From Planctomycetales bacterium (lineage in GTDB: Bacteria; Planctomycetota; Planctomycetia; Isosphaerales; Isosphaeraceae), in the NCBI GenBank assembly GCA_027449865.1, contig DAIDKV010000164.1, positions 53,540-117,539 on the forward strand: 64,000 nt of DNA, given 5' to 3'. The notes below the pieces were generated by a model. That model was not told where the DNA came from, ran no database searches, and was given only the letters and a program-made list of their open reading frames with translations. The first letter of the stretch is position 1. The number at the start of each line of letters is the position of its first letter. Below, one piece after another: positions 26,582 to 35,540 of this stretch. Position numbers and translations under genes: made by a program.

Positions 26582-27814
26582 TCAGGCCCGGCCGTCCCAG
26601 CCCAGGTCGAGGAATCGTTTCATGATCTGAAAACCGCGGTCGAAGAACGGCCGCCCCGGTCCGGCCGCCTCGACCTCGTTGTACGAGGCGCCCGAGGCAC
26701 TCAACCCGGTCCCGGCCATCGCCCAGGCGACCGGTGCTCGGTCGTGGGCCCGGGTTCGCAGGAGCGTCGAATGGTCGGGCGAGACGAAGATTCGCCACCG
26801 GTCAAACCGCTGGAGCGCGTCGAGGACCGGCCCGACGATCGCCGCGTCGATCCGCTCGATCGCCTCGACCTTGGCGTCGGCCCGGCCCTCGTGGCTCGCC
26901 TCGTCGGGAGCCTCGACGTGAACGCAGACCAGGTCGAACTCGTCGAGCGCCTCGATCGCCGCGCGGCCCTTGGCGGCGTAATCGGTATCGAGGTAACCCG
27001 TCGCGCCCGGGACCTCGATCCGGCTCCAGCCCGCAAGCTGACCGGTCCCTCGGACGAGGTCAACGGCCGAGATGATCGCGCCCCGGATTCCGTGCAACTC
27101 CTCGAATTTCGGGACGACCGGCGCCCGGCCCTGTCCCCAGAGCCAGATGGCGTTCGCCGGCTTCTTCCCGTTGGCGATCCGGTCGCGGTTAACCGGGTGA
27201 TCGGCCAGAATGGGCGTGGCGCGCTGCATGAGGTCGCGCAGGATCTCCGAGCCGGGCCCCCGGGGAAGGTGATCGGCGGCCGGCTGGTCGGGGTGGTCAT
27301 GCGGCGGGTCGGTCACGGTCTCGGGGCCGAATGGGCGGTCGTCGGGGCTCCCCCGATAGATCATCAGGTTGCGATAGCTGACACCCGGGCGGAACTCGAT
27401 CCCCGGGCGTCCGAGTGCTTCGCCGATGGCCTCGATCAGCGGGGCGCCTTCCTCGCTGGTGATGTGTCCGGCGGTGAAATCGGCGAGCCGGCCCTCCTGG
27501 ATGGTCATCAAGTTGCAGCGGATCGCCCAGTCGTCGGGCCCAAGCGCGATCCCCATCGCGGCGGCCTCGAGCGGGGCCCGGCCGGTGTAAAATTCCTCGG
27601 GATCGTAGCCGAAGAGGCTCAACGTGGCGACGTCGCTGGCCGGCAGAAACCGATCGGGGACATTCCGCGATCGGCCGACGATCCCCTCGCTCGCGACCCG
27701 GTCCATCTGGGGAATCGTCGCGGCCTGGAGCGCGGTTCGGCCGCCAAGCCCAACAAAAGGCTCGTCGGCGGCACCATCGGGAATCACGATGACATACTTG
27801 GCTGCGCTGGGCAT
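26582..27814 (-). CDS. ApgM-family enzyme, probable homoserine kinase
   Basis: A 410-residue protein of the archaeal-type cofactor-independent phosphoglycerate mutase (ApgM) branch of the alkaline phosphatase superfamily. It shows YVIVIPDGAADEP (first metal Asp), the nucleophile-serine region PASDVATLSLFGYDP, ADFTAGHITSEEG and the C-terminal metal motifs VSPDHST and HDRAPV. A subgroup of this family has been proposed to be homoserine kinase. Here it lies directly between hom and lysC on the same strand, and no GHMP-type thrB is visible, so homoserine kinase is the better functional call. A glycolytic phosphoglycerate mutase remains possible. The start at ATG 27814 removes 20 non-conserved residues. 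Confidence 0.82.
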   Translation of the reverse strand: MPSAAKYVIVIPDGAADEPFVGLGGRTALQAATIPQMDRVASEGIVGRSRNVPDRFLPASDVATLSLFGYDPEEFYTGRAPLEAAAMGIALGPDDWAIRCNLMTIQEGRLADFTAGHITSEEGAPLIEAIGEALGRPGIEFRPGVSYRNLMIYRGSPDDRPFGPETVTDPPHDHPDQPAADHLPRGPGSEILRDLMQRATPILADHPVNRDRIANGKKPANAIWLWGQGRAPVVPKFEELHGIRGAIISAVDLVRGTGQLAGWSRIEVPGATGYLDTDYAAKGRAAIEALDEFDLVCVHVEAPDEASHEGRADAKVEAIERIDAAIVGPVLDALQRFDRWRIFVSPDHSTLLRTRAHDRAPVAWAMAGTGLSASGASYNEVEAAGPGRPFFDRGFQIMKRFLDLGWDGRA

Positions 27815-27911
27815 CGGTCGGAAGGCTCGGTTTGGTGGTGACGACCGGGATCGGTTCGTGAGACCGCGAAACAACGATCTTAGCGGCGGGATGGCGGGTA
27901 AGTGAAGCCGG

Positions 27912-29216
27912 TCACTCCTCGACCCCCAGCCAGACGCTCGGCGCGTGGACGACTTCCAGGCGATCGATCTCGTCGAGAGCGGCGTGGAGGTCGGCCTGAA
28001 CGGCGAGGTGCGTCATGATCACGAGCGGGACAGGGCTCGGCGTCGGCGCGTCCTCACCCGGCTCGTGCTGGATCACGCTGGCGATGCTGATCCCTCGGCC
28101 GCCGAGAACCTGCGCCAGCCTCCCCAGCACCCCGGGACGGTCGGCTATGGTGAACCGAAGATAATACCGGCTTCGCACATCGCGTGGCGAGACGATCGGG
28201 ATCGCTGGAGCGCTCTCGCGCCAGAGTTGCCGCGACCGGCTCACCATCGCGGCCCGTCCGGTCGCCACCTGAAGCAAATCGCCGACGACGGCCGAGGCCG
28301 TCGGCATCGCGCCGGCGCCTCTCCCGTAAAACAGCGTATCGCCGACCGCGTCGCCGACCACCCGGACCGCGTTGTACGGACCGCGGACCTCGGCCAGCGG
28401 CGTCCCTCGGCGGACGAGTGTCGGCGCGACCCGCAATTCCAGCCCGGCCGGCGAATGCTTCGCCAGCGCCAGCAGCTTGACCGCGTAGCCGAGTTCGGCG
28501 GCATACTTGATATCGGCCGCCTGAAGCCGATCGATCCCCTGCCTGGGGATCTCGTCGAGCCGAACATCCGCCTCGAACGCGAGCTGAGCGAGGATCGCGA
28601 GCTTGTGCGCGGTGTCGGTCCCGTCGACGTCGAGCGTCGGGTCGGCCTCGGCGTAACCCAGCTTCTGCGCCTGCTTCAGAACCTCCTCGTAGGGCCATCC
28701 CTCGGCCGTCATCCGGGTGAGGATGAAGTTGCAGGTTCCGTTCAGGATGGCGGCGATCGACTGGACCTGGTTGGCCGCCAGCGCCACGCCGAGCGACTGG
28801 ACGATCGGAATCCCGCCGCCGACGCTCGCCTCGAAAGCCACGGCCCGGTCGGTCTGGCGCGCTCGCTCGAAGACCTTTCGACCGTGCTCGGCGATGAGCG
28901 CTTTGTTGGCGGTCACCACGTCCTTGCCCGCGTCGAGAGCGGCGAGCGTGTACCGAAGGGCGTCCTCGGTCCCGCCCATCGCCTCGATGACCACATCCAC
29001 CTCGGGATCATCGACGATCCGTCCAGCGTCCGGAATGATCCGGACACCGTCGAGCCGGATCTCTCTCGGCTTCTGGGGGTCGCGGACCGCGGCCCATTTC
29101 CACCGGATCGGCCGGCCGGCCCTGCGCTCCAGGCGGTCGCGATGCTCGGTCAGCAGCCGCGCCACGCCCGTCCCGACTGTCCCCAGCCCGATCAATCCGA
29201 CCGTCAGCTCGTCCAT
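27912..29216 (-). CDS. hom: Homoserine dehydrogenase
   Basis: A 434-residue NAD(P)-dependent enzyme reducing aspartate semialdehyde to homoserine. The Rossmann motif VGLIGLGTVGTGVARLL starts at residue 5, VVTANKALIAEHG binds substrate, and the catalytic segment with LNGTCNFILTRM and the lysine in TDTAHKLAILAQLAF follow. The C-terminal 90 residues form an ACT domain (LRFTIADRPGVLGRLAQVL), giving the standard feedback-sensitive form. ATG 29216 is chosen because the motif begins at once. It heads the hom / ApgM-like / lysC / argG run. Confidence 0.96.
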   Translation of the reverse strand: MDELTVGLIGLGTVGTGVARLLTEHRDRLERRAGRPIRWKWAAVRDPQKPREIRLDGVRIIPDAGRIVDDPEVDVVIEAMGGTEDALRYTLAALDAGKDVVTANKALIAEHGRKVFERARQTDRAVAFEASVGGGIPIVQSLGVALAANQVQSIAAILNGTCNFILTRMTAEGWPYEEVLKQAQKLGYAEADPTLDVDGTDTAHKLAILAQLAFEADVRLDEIPRQGIDRLQAADIKYAAELGYAVKLLALAKHSPAGLELRVAPTLVRRGTPLAEVRGPYNAVRVVGDAVGDTLFYGRGAGAMPTASAVVGDLLQVATGRAAMVSRSRQLWRESAPAIPIVSPRDVRSRYYLRFTIADRPGVLGRLAQVLGGRGISIASVIQHEPGEDAPTPSPVPLVIMTHLAVQADLHAALDEIDRLEVVHAPSVWLGVEE

Positions 29217-29341
29217 CCGTCCCCGGTCCAACCCGATCCGCGCCGACCCTCACGATTCGGAGCGGGCCGCGTAGCCCGCTCCACGGCTCATCAGAATACC
29301 AGGAAGGGCCGCCGCCTGGGAACACCAGCGAGTAAGCAACA

Positions 29342-29357
29342 CCCCGCTAAAGCGGGG
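29342..29357 (-). repeat. Right-end hairpin of IS200/IS605-like remnant
   Basis: A perfect 6-bp stem, CCCCGC (29342-29347) and GCGGGG (29352-29357), with a TAAA loop. It overlaps the tnpB stop codon. IS200/IS605 elements carry such a subterminal hairpin at the right end, where it serves TnpA recognition and forms part of the TnpB guide RNA. Confidence 0.55.
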
Positions 29358-29639
29358 AGCTTTCCGGTTCGACCGTCCGACGAATCGGATGGCTTCCCAG
29401 TTCGATCGCCAGCTTACGGTTGGCGAGAGCCCTGATATTCAGGGCGGCGTTTCGGTCGGCATGATCCGCATGCCCGCAGTTCTCGCGGTGGAACCTGTCC
29501 TGGCTCGGACGGAGAGCTTACGAGCGAAGAGTTCACCGGCGATTCAGTCGGCGGCGGCGTTAAACCGTTCCATCATCGCCAGGAGAAGGATGGCCTGGTC
29601 GGCATCAGGCAGAAGCTGAATCTTCGCGGTCAGTTTCAT
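29347..29639 (-). pseudogene. tnpB: Internally deleted, frameshifted tnpB (IS200/IS605 family)
   Basis: Reading the minus strand from ATG 29639 gives MKLTAKIQLLPDADQAILLL and then MERFNAAAD, the classical TnpB/OrfB N-terminus, with TGA where the conserved Trp of the WIAG segment is expected. After about 40 residues the frame joins RKLSVR, and after a one-base shift the C-terminal zinc-ribbon part reads ENCGHADHADRNAALNIRAL followed by ANRKLAIELGSHP. The middle of the protein, including the RuvC core and the first Cys pair, is missing, and one ribbon Cys is Arg. It is a dead, about 290-bp deletion derivative that keeps both ends of the gene. Confidence 0.8.
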
Positions 29640-29745
29640 ACTTGCATTGAAGACGAATCCGATCGCCCGATCAATCCGGCGGACGGACGGACCCAAGCGG
29701 AATTCCTCACGACCCTAAAGGAGACGGACTCCTTCCGCCTTTCGT

Positions 29746-29774
29746 TTGAACATCCCCGCCCACGCCGCTACCCT
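29746..29774 (+). promoter_or_regulatory. Possible promoter of the DUF6065-like gene
   Basis: TTGAAC (29746-29751), a 17-bp spacer and TACCCT (29769-29774) lie about 70 bp upstream of the ATG. The -10 box departs from consensus at two positions, so this is a tentative assignment. Confidence 0.35.
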
Positions 29775-29844
29775 GAATGGGGCGGACGAGTAGGCTTTCG
29801 GGGACGGTCGATGGCCGGGCCCCAGGAATGTTCGAGGTGGAACC

Positions 29845-30660
29845 ATGGATGAGCCGCGACTCGAGGTCGAGATCTTTCAGATCGCCGACGATGGCATGAT
29901 GCGGGCGAACCGCTCCGATGGAACCGGCTGGGACTGGGGATGGGCGAGCTGGGAACGCCCCTGGATGAGCAACACCCCTCAGAGGTTTGCCTATCGGTGC
30001 CTCCCGCTGACGATCATGAACCAAACGGGCTGGTGGATCACCAACCCGGTGGGCTTCACGGCCTTCTGGCAGGGCGGGGTCGCCCCCGGCTCGATGCAGT
30101 TCCAGTTCGACACCGCCGGAGAAACGTGGTCGCAGTGGATCAATAATCAGTTCGGTGAGGGGGTCATCACCTGGAACACGCCGTTCCTGTTCCGGACCCG
30201 TCCGCGAGGCTCCCGGCTCATGGTCTGCGGCCCGGTGAACCACTTCAAGGCAAACGCCCACCCTCTCACCGCCCTGATCGAGAGCGACTGGATGAGCATG
30301 TCGTTCACGATGAACTACAAGCTGATGATCCCGCACTACCCGGTCCGCTTCGAGGCCGGCGAGCCGCTCTTCCAGGCGATTCCGATCGTGAGCAACATCT
30401 GCTCGGATCTGGAGAAGTCGGCCGTCTCATTCCAGCGCCTGATCGACGATCCCGATCTCTACAAAACCTATCACGAGTGGGACAAGGGCCGCCGCGAGTT
30501 CCATCAGCAGAAGGTCCGCGGCGAGGTCCGGCCCGACGGCTGGCAGCGCGACTACTTCCAGGGACGCGACGCCGTTGGCCGCCTCGCCGAGACCCAGCAC
30601 ATGACCAAGGTCCGACCGCCCCAGGTCACGTTCGGCCCGATCAAGACCCCCTCGGAGTGA
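29845..30660 (+). CDS. DUF6065-like protein
   Basis: A 271-residue soluble protein with no signal peptide. It is rich in Trp and aromatic residues (GWDWGWASWERPW, NQTGWWITNPVGF, AGETWSQWINNQFG) and predicted to be mostly beta strand in the first 190 residues, then helical to the end. I recall this pattern from proteins annotated DUF6065, with no known function. The next gene starts in a 1-base stop/start overlap (TGATG), so the two are translationally coupled, although the partner is exported. Confidence 0.6.
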   Translation: MDEPRLEVEIFQIADDGMMRANRSDGTGWDWGWASWERPWMSNTPQRFAYRCLPLTIMNQTGWWITNPVGFTAFWQGGVAPGSMQFQFDTAGETWSQWINNQFGEGVITWNTPFLFRTRPRGSRLMVCGPVNHFKANAHPLTALIESDWMSMSFTMNYKLMIPHYPVRFEAGEPLFQAIPIVSNICSDLEKSAVSFQRLIDDPDLYKTYHEWDKGRREFHQQKVRGEVRPDGWQRDYFQGRDAVGRLAETQHMTKVRPPQVTFGPIKTPSE

Positions 30661-31472
30661 TGGCGATGTCGAAAACCGTCCACGCACGGTCGGCCCTCGT
30701 GCTGACCGCGCTTCTGGGATTTCTGGCGGTCGGACCTGGTCCGGTCGCGCCCCCAACCGCCGATGCCGAGCCTCCGACGATGCCCAGGGCCCCCGACGGT
30801 TACCGGACCCGACAGATCGAGGGTTGGACCATCCTGGTTAGCAGCCAGTTGCTCCGCGACCAGCCCGACCTCGCCGATCGCACCCTCACCCTCCTTGGAT
30901 TCCAGCTCTACCAGATCACCCGCGTCATCCCGCCGGATGCCCTGCAAAAGCTGCGCACCGTCAAAATCTGGGTCGAGGAGAAGGAACCGCACCACCCCTG
31001 CATGGCCTACCATCCCGATCCCGGTTGGCTCAAGGAACACGGGATGACACCCAGGAAGGCCCGGTGCGTCGAGATCGCCAACGCCCGCAACTTCCTCAGT
31101 TGGACATTGCAACAGCCGTGGATGGTCCTCCACGAGCTGGCCCATGCCTACCATCACCAGTTCCTCGAAGACGGCTTCCAGAACGCCGAGGTGAAGGCCG
31201 CCTTTGACCGGGCGGTCGGGGCGGGCCGCTACAACAAGGTTCTTCGATACGGCGGCGAGGAAGAGAAAGCCTACGCCCTGAACAACCCGCAGGAGTACTT
31301 CGCCGAGGCGACCGAGGCGTATTTCGGCACCAACGATTTCTTCCCGTTCATCCGAATCGAGCTCCGCCGTCACGATCCAGCGGCCTATGCGGCGCTGGAA
31401 TCGGCCTGGGGCATCCGGCCCGCCCCGAAACATCGGGGCACAACCCGGAAAGCCTCGCATCGCCGTTCCTGA
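30660..31472 (+). CDS. Secreted HExxH metallopeptidase-like protein
   Basis: A 270-residue exported protein with signal peptide VHARSALVLTALLGFLAVG. The mature domain has HELAHAYHHQF, a zinc-binding HExxH at residues 158-162, and a downstream Glu in PQEYFAEATEAYFG that can be the third ligand, a gluzincin-like arrangement. Other features are a probable anthrax-lethal-factor-like or M-type core ARNFLSWTLQQPWMVL before the motif. The C-terminus is basic. Substrate unknown. It starts at ATG 30660 overlapping the preceding stop; ATG 30666 is an equal alternative. Confidence 0.7.
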   Translation: MAMSKTVHARSALVLTALLGFLAVGPGPVAPPTADAEPPTMPRAPDGYRTRQIEGWTILVSSQLLRDQPDLADRTLTLLGFQLYQITRVIPPDALQKLRTVKIWVEEKEPHHPCMAYHPDPGWLKEHGMTPRKARCVEIANARNFLSWTLQQPWMVLHELAHAYHHQFLEDGFQNAEVKAAFDRAVGAGRYNKVLRYGGEEEKAYALNNPQEYFAEATEAYFGTNDFFPFIRIELRRHDPAAYAALESAWGIRPAPKHRGTTRKASHRRS

Positions 31473-31562
31473 ATCGGAGGCCCCTACCCTCGTCGTCGAG
31501 TCTCGGCCCGCTCGACCTGGACCTGTACGTTGTGAACAATCTCTCGGCGGGCCGAGGCCGCC

Positions 31563-34500
31563 CTACTCGGGTTTCGCCCGGTTTCGAAGCTTTTCACCGA
31601 GCGATTGGATCCAGTGATCCGAGGGAACGCCGTACGGCCGGAACTTCTCCAGCCGGTTCTGCTCCTCGCTGTAGAACAGCGCCCGATGCGGACCCAGCTT
31701 GCTCGCCGCTGGCGAATCGAGCATCTGGCCCGAGTCGGCGGGGCTCATCTGGAAGAGGACCCGCATCTCGAACTCGCGCAGTTGCTGGTGGGTGAAGTGC
31801 CGATTCAGGTTATTCACGGTGTCGGACCAGGCGACGACGTGAATCCCGAGCCCGGCGCCGTCGCGGACGATCGTGTCGAGGTGATCGGCGGGGGTGGCGT
31901 CTCCGTCGTCGCGTCGGGAGAAGCTGAAATCATCCTCGCGGCGGCGAAGGTCGCGGAATCGCGCCAGGTCGTGGATCAGGACGAACCACTCGGGCCCATC
32001 GCCCCCCTCATCCTGGCGTCGGCGGACCTCCGCGGCCACCTCGCCCAGGATTCGGCCGGTCTCGCGCCATTCACCCGCCTCGACCCCGTGAGGGAAGACG
32101 GCGGCCAGGCCGCCGAGCCGGCCGGCGTGGGGATCATCCTCGGGCGTTCCGTCGAGCAGATAGAATCGCGCTCCCTGGCGGACGGTCATCTCCGTGGCCG
32201 GCGGATACTGCAACGCGAGTCCGATCAGGATCGCCGCCGAGACCCCCAGCGCGGCTTCCTGGTTCTGGCCGACGATCAGCAGGTGATTGCCGCCGAGCCG
32301 CCGGAAGAGGGCCGAGGTCGCCTCCTTGATGGCCACCGGATCGCCCAGCCAGGCGGGGGCCGATCGCGGCGAGGTCGGCCAGGCCGCCGCGGCCAGCCGC
32401 TCGCGGATCTCGGGATTGAGCGCCAGTTCGGCCGCGGCGTCACCCTCGAAGACGATCGGCGTCCGCGCCAGCACGGGCGGCGAGGCCGCGGCGCGGTCGT
32501 GCAACTTCTTCAAATAGGACTCGCGGCGATCGTCCGAGAGCCAGACGACCTGGAAGAAATGGTTCCCCTCGGGCGCTCCATTGGCGTCGTTGTAGATCGC
32601 CTCGCCAGGTCGCGAGAGCATCTTGGGAGCGACGTTGTTCTCGCTGAGGATCAGGTGGGCGTCGGTCTCGCTGCATTGCAAGGCGATCCGAACGGCCATC
32701 TGGCCGAGCGTGCTCCGGGCCAGAGTAAAAGCGCCACTGAGGCTCTGCGAGCCGAGCAAAACGTGAATCCCAAACGCTCGACCCTGGCGGACCAGCCGGT
32801 CGAGCCAGGTCGCGGCGTCCTGCGCGATCTTGTCTTCCTCGACGAAGAACTCCTGAAACTCGTCCACGATCAGAACGACCCTCGGCAGCGGCGTTGTTCC
32901 GGCCGAGTTCCGATAGCCCTGGATGTCCTGCACGCCCGCCTCGCGGAACCGCTCGGCCCGGTTTCGAAGCTCGGCGTCGAGCCGCTGAAGCACGCTCAGC
33001 CCGAACTCGCGTTCGCTCTCGATCGCGACGACGCTCGCGTGCGGCAGTTCGTGCGTTGCGTACACCTTGAATTCGACCCCCTTCTTGAAGTCGATCAGGT
33101 ACAGCTCGATCTCATCCGGGCTGTAATGGAGCGCCAGGTTTGTGATCAGGGCATGCATCAACGTCGATTTGCCCGAACCCGTCCGACCTGCGAGCAGAAC
33201 GTGTTGCGAGGTTCCCTGGCCCAGCGTGAGGTGCTGTCGTCTCGTCGCGCCGGCCTTCCCCAGCGGAACGTCGATCCCACTCCGGCTGTCGAGTGTCCAC
33301 CAGTTTCCCTCGGGCGGCGCGATGTAGTCAAAAGGAACCTCGACTCGCTTCGCGTCCTTCGCCCCAAGGCCGACTCGCTTGATCGCCCGGGTTGCGAACT
33401 CCGCCTCGGGGGGGCCGTCGAGGGCAAGCGGATACGAGCGGAATTCCGGGTCAGGCCAGATCAGCCGACCGCCCTCCCAGTTGATCCGCTCGCAATACGG
33501 CCGGATCTCGTCGAGCTCAAAGCCCGGCGGCATCGGCTTCGAGGGATCGGCCGCGATGAGAACCAGTACCCCGCACGACACGCCTCCCGCGACGATCGAC
33601 GCCAGCCGAGCCGCTGCCTTTTCCTCAATTTTCACCGGAAAATCCGCGATCACCAGGACGCGATAGGGCTCGGCCAGCTCGCCCGCCACCGCGTTGTATT
33701 CTTCGAGAGTTGCATATTCGTTACGAAGATATTTCTGGGTGACGGTCTCCATGTGGACGGCCAGGTCGTTCAGCCGATCCTCGATCTGCCTGGGGTCGGT
33801 CCAGACCTGGTTGGTGACGAGCGCCGGATCGAAGTCGGCAAGGTGCATGAAGGCCCCGAAGCCCCGGCCGATCCCGATCGGGTCGACGATGGTGAACCGG
33901 ACCTGTCCCGGCGGAAGGCTGGTGAGCAGGCGGAGCATCTGGGCCTGGAGTAGCCCGAGCGCTCCGGCCCGGCCTTCAGGCGGGTGTTCGATCAGCAAAT
34001 TCGCGGCGCCTGGGAAGGCCCGAAGCGCGGGGAGGACAAACTCCGTCCGAACGCCTTCCATCAGCTTCGGATCGTTTGAGAGGCCGCCTGGCAGATCGGC
34101 CATCGCGATACTTAGCTCGCCGAGTCGGACGACGGGCGGGATCGAGGCGGGGAGCGGTCGGGAGGGCCAGGTGGGGTCGTCCCATCGGGGCCCGTACGAT
34201 TGGGATTCGGCCGCGATCGCGTCGAACTCCTCGGTTACCTGCCGCATCCCGATGCGCCAGGCGTCGACCATCGGCCGCCAGGCCGTTTCGAACCGCGATT
34301 GCAGCTGCTCCTTGAGGGTCCGGTATTTCTCGTCGAGCTTGACGGCCTTGGCCTCGGCCTGAACCTTGAGCTCGGCCATGAGCCGGTCGTGGGCGTCGAT
34401 CGCCTCGCGAAGCTCGCGCTGCTGGTTGGTTTGAACCTCGGTCATCCGGGTCGCGTAGATCTCGTTGATCTTGCGAAGCCGCTCGTCTCGCGTTGCCTCG

Positions 34501-35540
34501 CCGGCGCGGATGGTCCTGGCGTGCTGGTGGTCGGCCTGTCTGACGTCCTCCTCGCGGCGGACCCGCAGATCATGCTGGGCCTGGCTGAGCTGGGCGTCGA
34601 CGCCGGCCTTGAGGTGGGCGATGAGGTTGTCGGCATCGGCGAGCGCCTGCATCAACGGGGCATGAAGCCGTTGAAGCTGCTCGCGCGAGAGTTTCAGCAG
34701 CCAGATCCGGAGCAGGATGGTTCCCGCGACGCCCGCCGCGAGTCCGCCGCCGATCGCCGAGGCGCCTCCGCCGGCCAGCAAGGCCATCCCGATCATCGAG
34801 CCGACGACCACCAGGTGAACCCAGACCTCCCGATTCCCCTGCATCAGTTTGGGGATGACGAGCCCTTCCAGAAGCTTCAGCGGCGGGTCCATCCGGGTCA
34901 ACCGCTGAAAGAGCTCGTCGAGCGGATCGTCGAACCGGGAGAAATCCTCCTCGATCGGCCGAGGAGGCTGGGAATCGAGTGGAACCTTGGTATTCTCGGC
35001 GGCGACCTTCGCGAGCCGGTCGCGGTGCGAGTCGGCGAGCCGGGCCAGGTCGTGAATCGGCCGGATCGCCTCGGAGTGCTTCCTCGCGGCGCGTTGCTGG
35101 CCCTGCTCGAACGCGGCCGAGGCCGCGGCCCGGGCACGACCCAGATCCGACCGGGTCGTCTCGCGAAGTCGGTCGAACTCCTGGGCGATCTTGCGGCTCG
35201 CCGAGGCGAATTCCTGCTTGGCCTCCGCCTCGCCTCGCATCGTGCTCTCGACGATCGACCGCCGACGCTGCTCGTCGGAGGCACGCGCCTCTCGATCAAG
35301 CTGTTCCACCTTCTCGCGAAGCGCCTGTTTCGTTCGTGCGTAGTCGGCGTCGGCCTTCTCGTTTCCCGAAACCAGGGCGCCGAGGATCTCTGACTCGCCC
35401 GCCGCCCGCTCGGCAACGATCCTTTTCAGCTCGCGCAGGACGTCGCGCTCACGGTCGAGGAGTGCGGGCTCATCGAGAGTGGTCGGCGTGGCGGGTGGGC
35501 CCGGAATCGAGACGCCGGGCAGGGAGGTCGTGAGGCTCAC
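31563..35540 (-). CDS. Membrane FtsK/SpoIIIE (EccC-like) ATPase with coiled-coil N-terminus
   Basis: A 1325-residue protein. Residues about 20-220 are charged, heptad-rich helix; two hydrophobic helices lie at about 235-283 (VVVGSMIGMALLAGGGAS and the following segment); another coiled coil runs to about 440. Three FtsK-like NTPase units follow. The first (about 480-720) lacks a P-loop. The second has a full Walker A GRTGSGKST at 785-793 and Walker B VVLIVDEFQEF near 890. The third (from about 1080, NHLLIVGQNQEAALGV) is degenerate. This tandem layout is that of type VII secretion ATPases (EccC/EssC) rather than of FtsK, which has one motor and a gamma domain. GTG 35540 overlaps the upstream small gene's stop (GTGA), with GGAG before it. 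Confidence 0.78.
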   Translation of the reverse strand: MSLTTSLPGVSIPGPPATPTTLDEPALLDRERDVLRELKRIVAERAAGESEILGALVSGNEKADADYARTKQALREKVEQLDREARASDEQRRRSIVESTMRGEAEAKQEFASASRKIAQEFDRLRETTRSDLGRARAAASAAFEQGQQRAARKHSEAIRPIHDLARLADSHRDRLAKVAAENTKVPLDSQPPRPIEEDFSRFDDPLDELFQRLTRMDPPLKLLEGLVIPKLMQGNREVWVHLVVVGSMIGMALLAGGGASAIGGGLAAGVAGTILLRIWLLKLSREQLQRLHAPLMQALADADNLIAHLKAGVDAQLSQAQHDLRVRREEDVRQADHQHARTIRAGEATRDERLRKINEIYATRMTEVQTNQQRELREAIDAHDRLMAELKVQAEAKAVKLDEKYRTLKEQLQSRFETAWRPMVDAWRIGMRQVTEEFDAIAAESQSYGPRWDDPTWPSRPLPASIPPVVRLGELSIAMADLPGGLSNDPKLMEGVRTEFVLPALRAFPGAANLLIEHPPEGRAGALGLLQAQMLRLLTSLPPGQVRFTIVDPIGIGRGFGAFMHLADFDPALVTNQVWTDPRQIEDRLNDLAVHMETVTQKYLRNEYATLEEYNAVAGELAEPYRVLVIADFPVKIEEKAAARLASIVAGGVSCGVLVLIAADPSKPMPPGFELDEIRPYCERINWEGGRLIWPDPEFRSYPLALDGPPEAEFATRAIKRVGLGAKDAKRVEVPFDYIAPPEGNWWTLDSRSGIDVPLGKAGATRRQHLTLGQGTSQHVLLAGRTGSGKSTLMHALITNLALHYSPDEIELYLIDFKKGVEFKVYATHELPHASVVAIESEREFGLSVLQRLDAELRNRAERFREAGVQDIQGYRNSAGTTPLPRVVLIVDEFQEFFVEEDKIAQDAATWLDRLVRQGRAFGIHVLLGSQSLSGAFTLARSTLGQMAVRIALQCSETDAHLILSENNVAPKMLSRPGEAIYNDANGAPEGNHFFQVVWLSDDRRESYLKKLHDRAAASPPVLARTPIVFEGDAAAELALNPEIRERLAAAAWPTSPRSAPAWLGDPVAIKEATSALFRRLGGNHLLIVGQNQEAALGVSAAILIGLALQYPPATEMTVRQGARFYLLDGTPEDDPHAGRLGGLAAVFPHGVEAGEWRETGRILGEVAAEVRRRQDEGGDGPEWFVLIHDLARFRDLRRREDDFSFSRRDDGDATPADHLDTIVRDGAGLGIHVVAWSDTVNNLNRHFTHQQLREFEMRVLFQMSPADSGQMLDSPAASKLGPHRALFYSEEQNRLEKFRPYGVPSDHWIQSLGEKLRNRAKPE

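Larger units (their letters stand above)
29217..29844. other. Spacer holding a decayed transposon
   Basis: About 630 bp without an intact gene. It contains the tnpB remnant at 29347-29639, its end hairpin, and a promoter for the DUF6065-like gene near 29760. The parts at 29217-29340 and 29640-29740 show nothing I recognise. Confidence 0.6.

Noticed and set aside
29544..29546. In-frame TGA of the tnpB remnant as a selenocysteine codon
   Set aside because: The position is the conserved Trp of the TnpB N-terminus (one base from TGG), and the frame is also broken by a shift; no SECIS hairpin follows. A point mutation is the simpler explanation.
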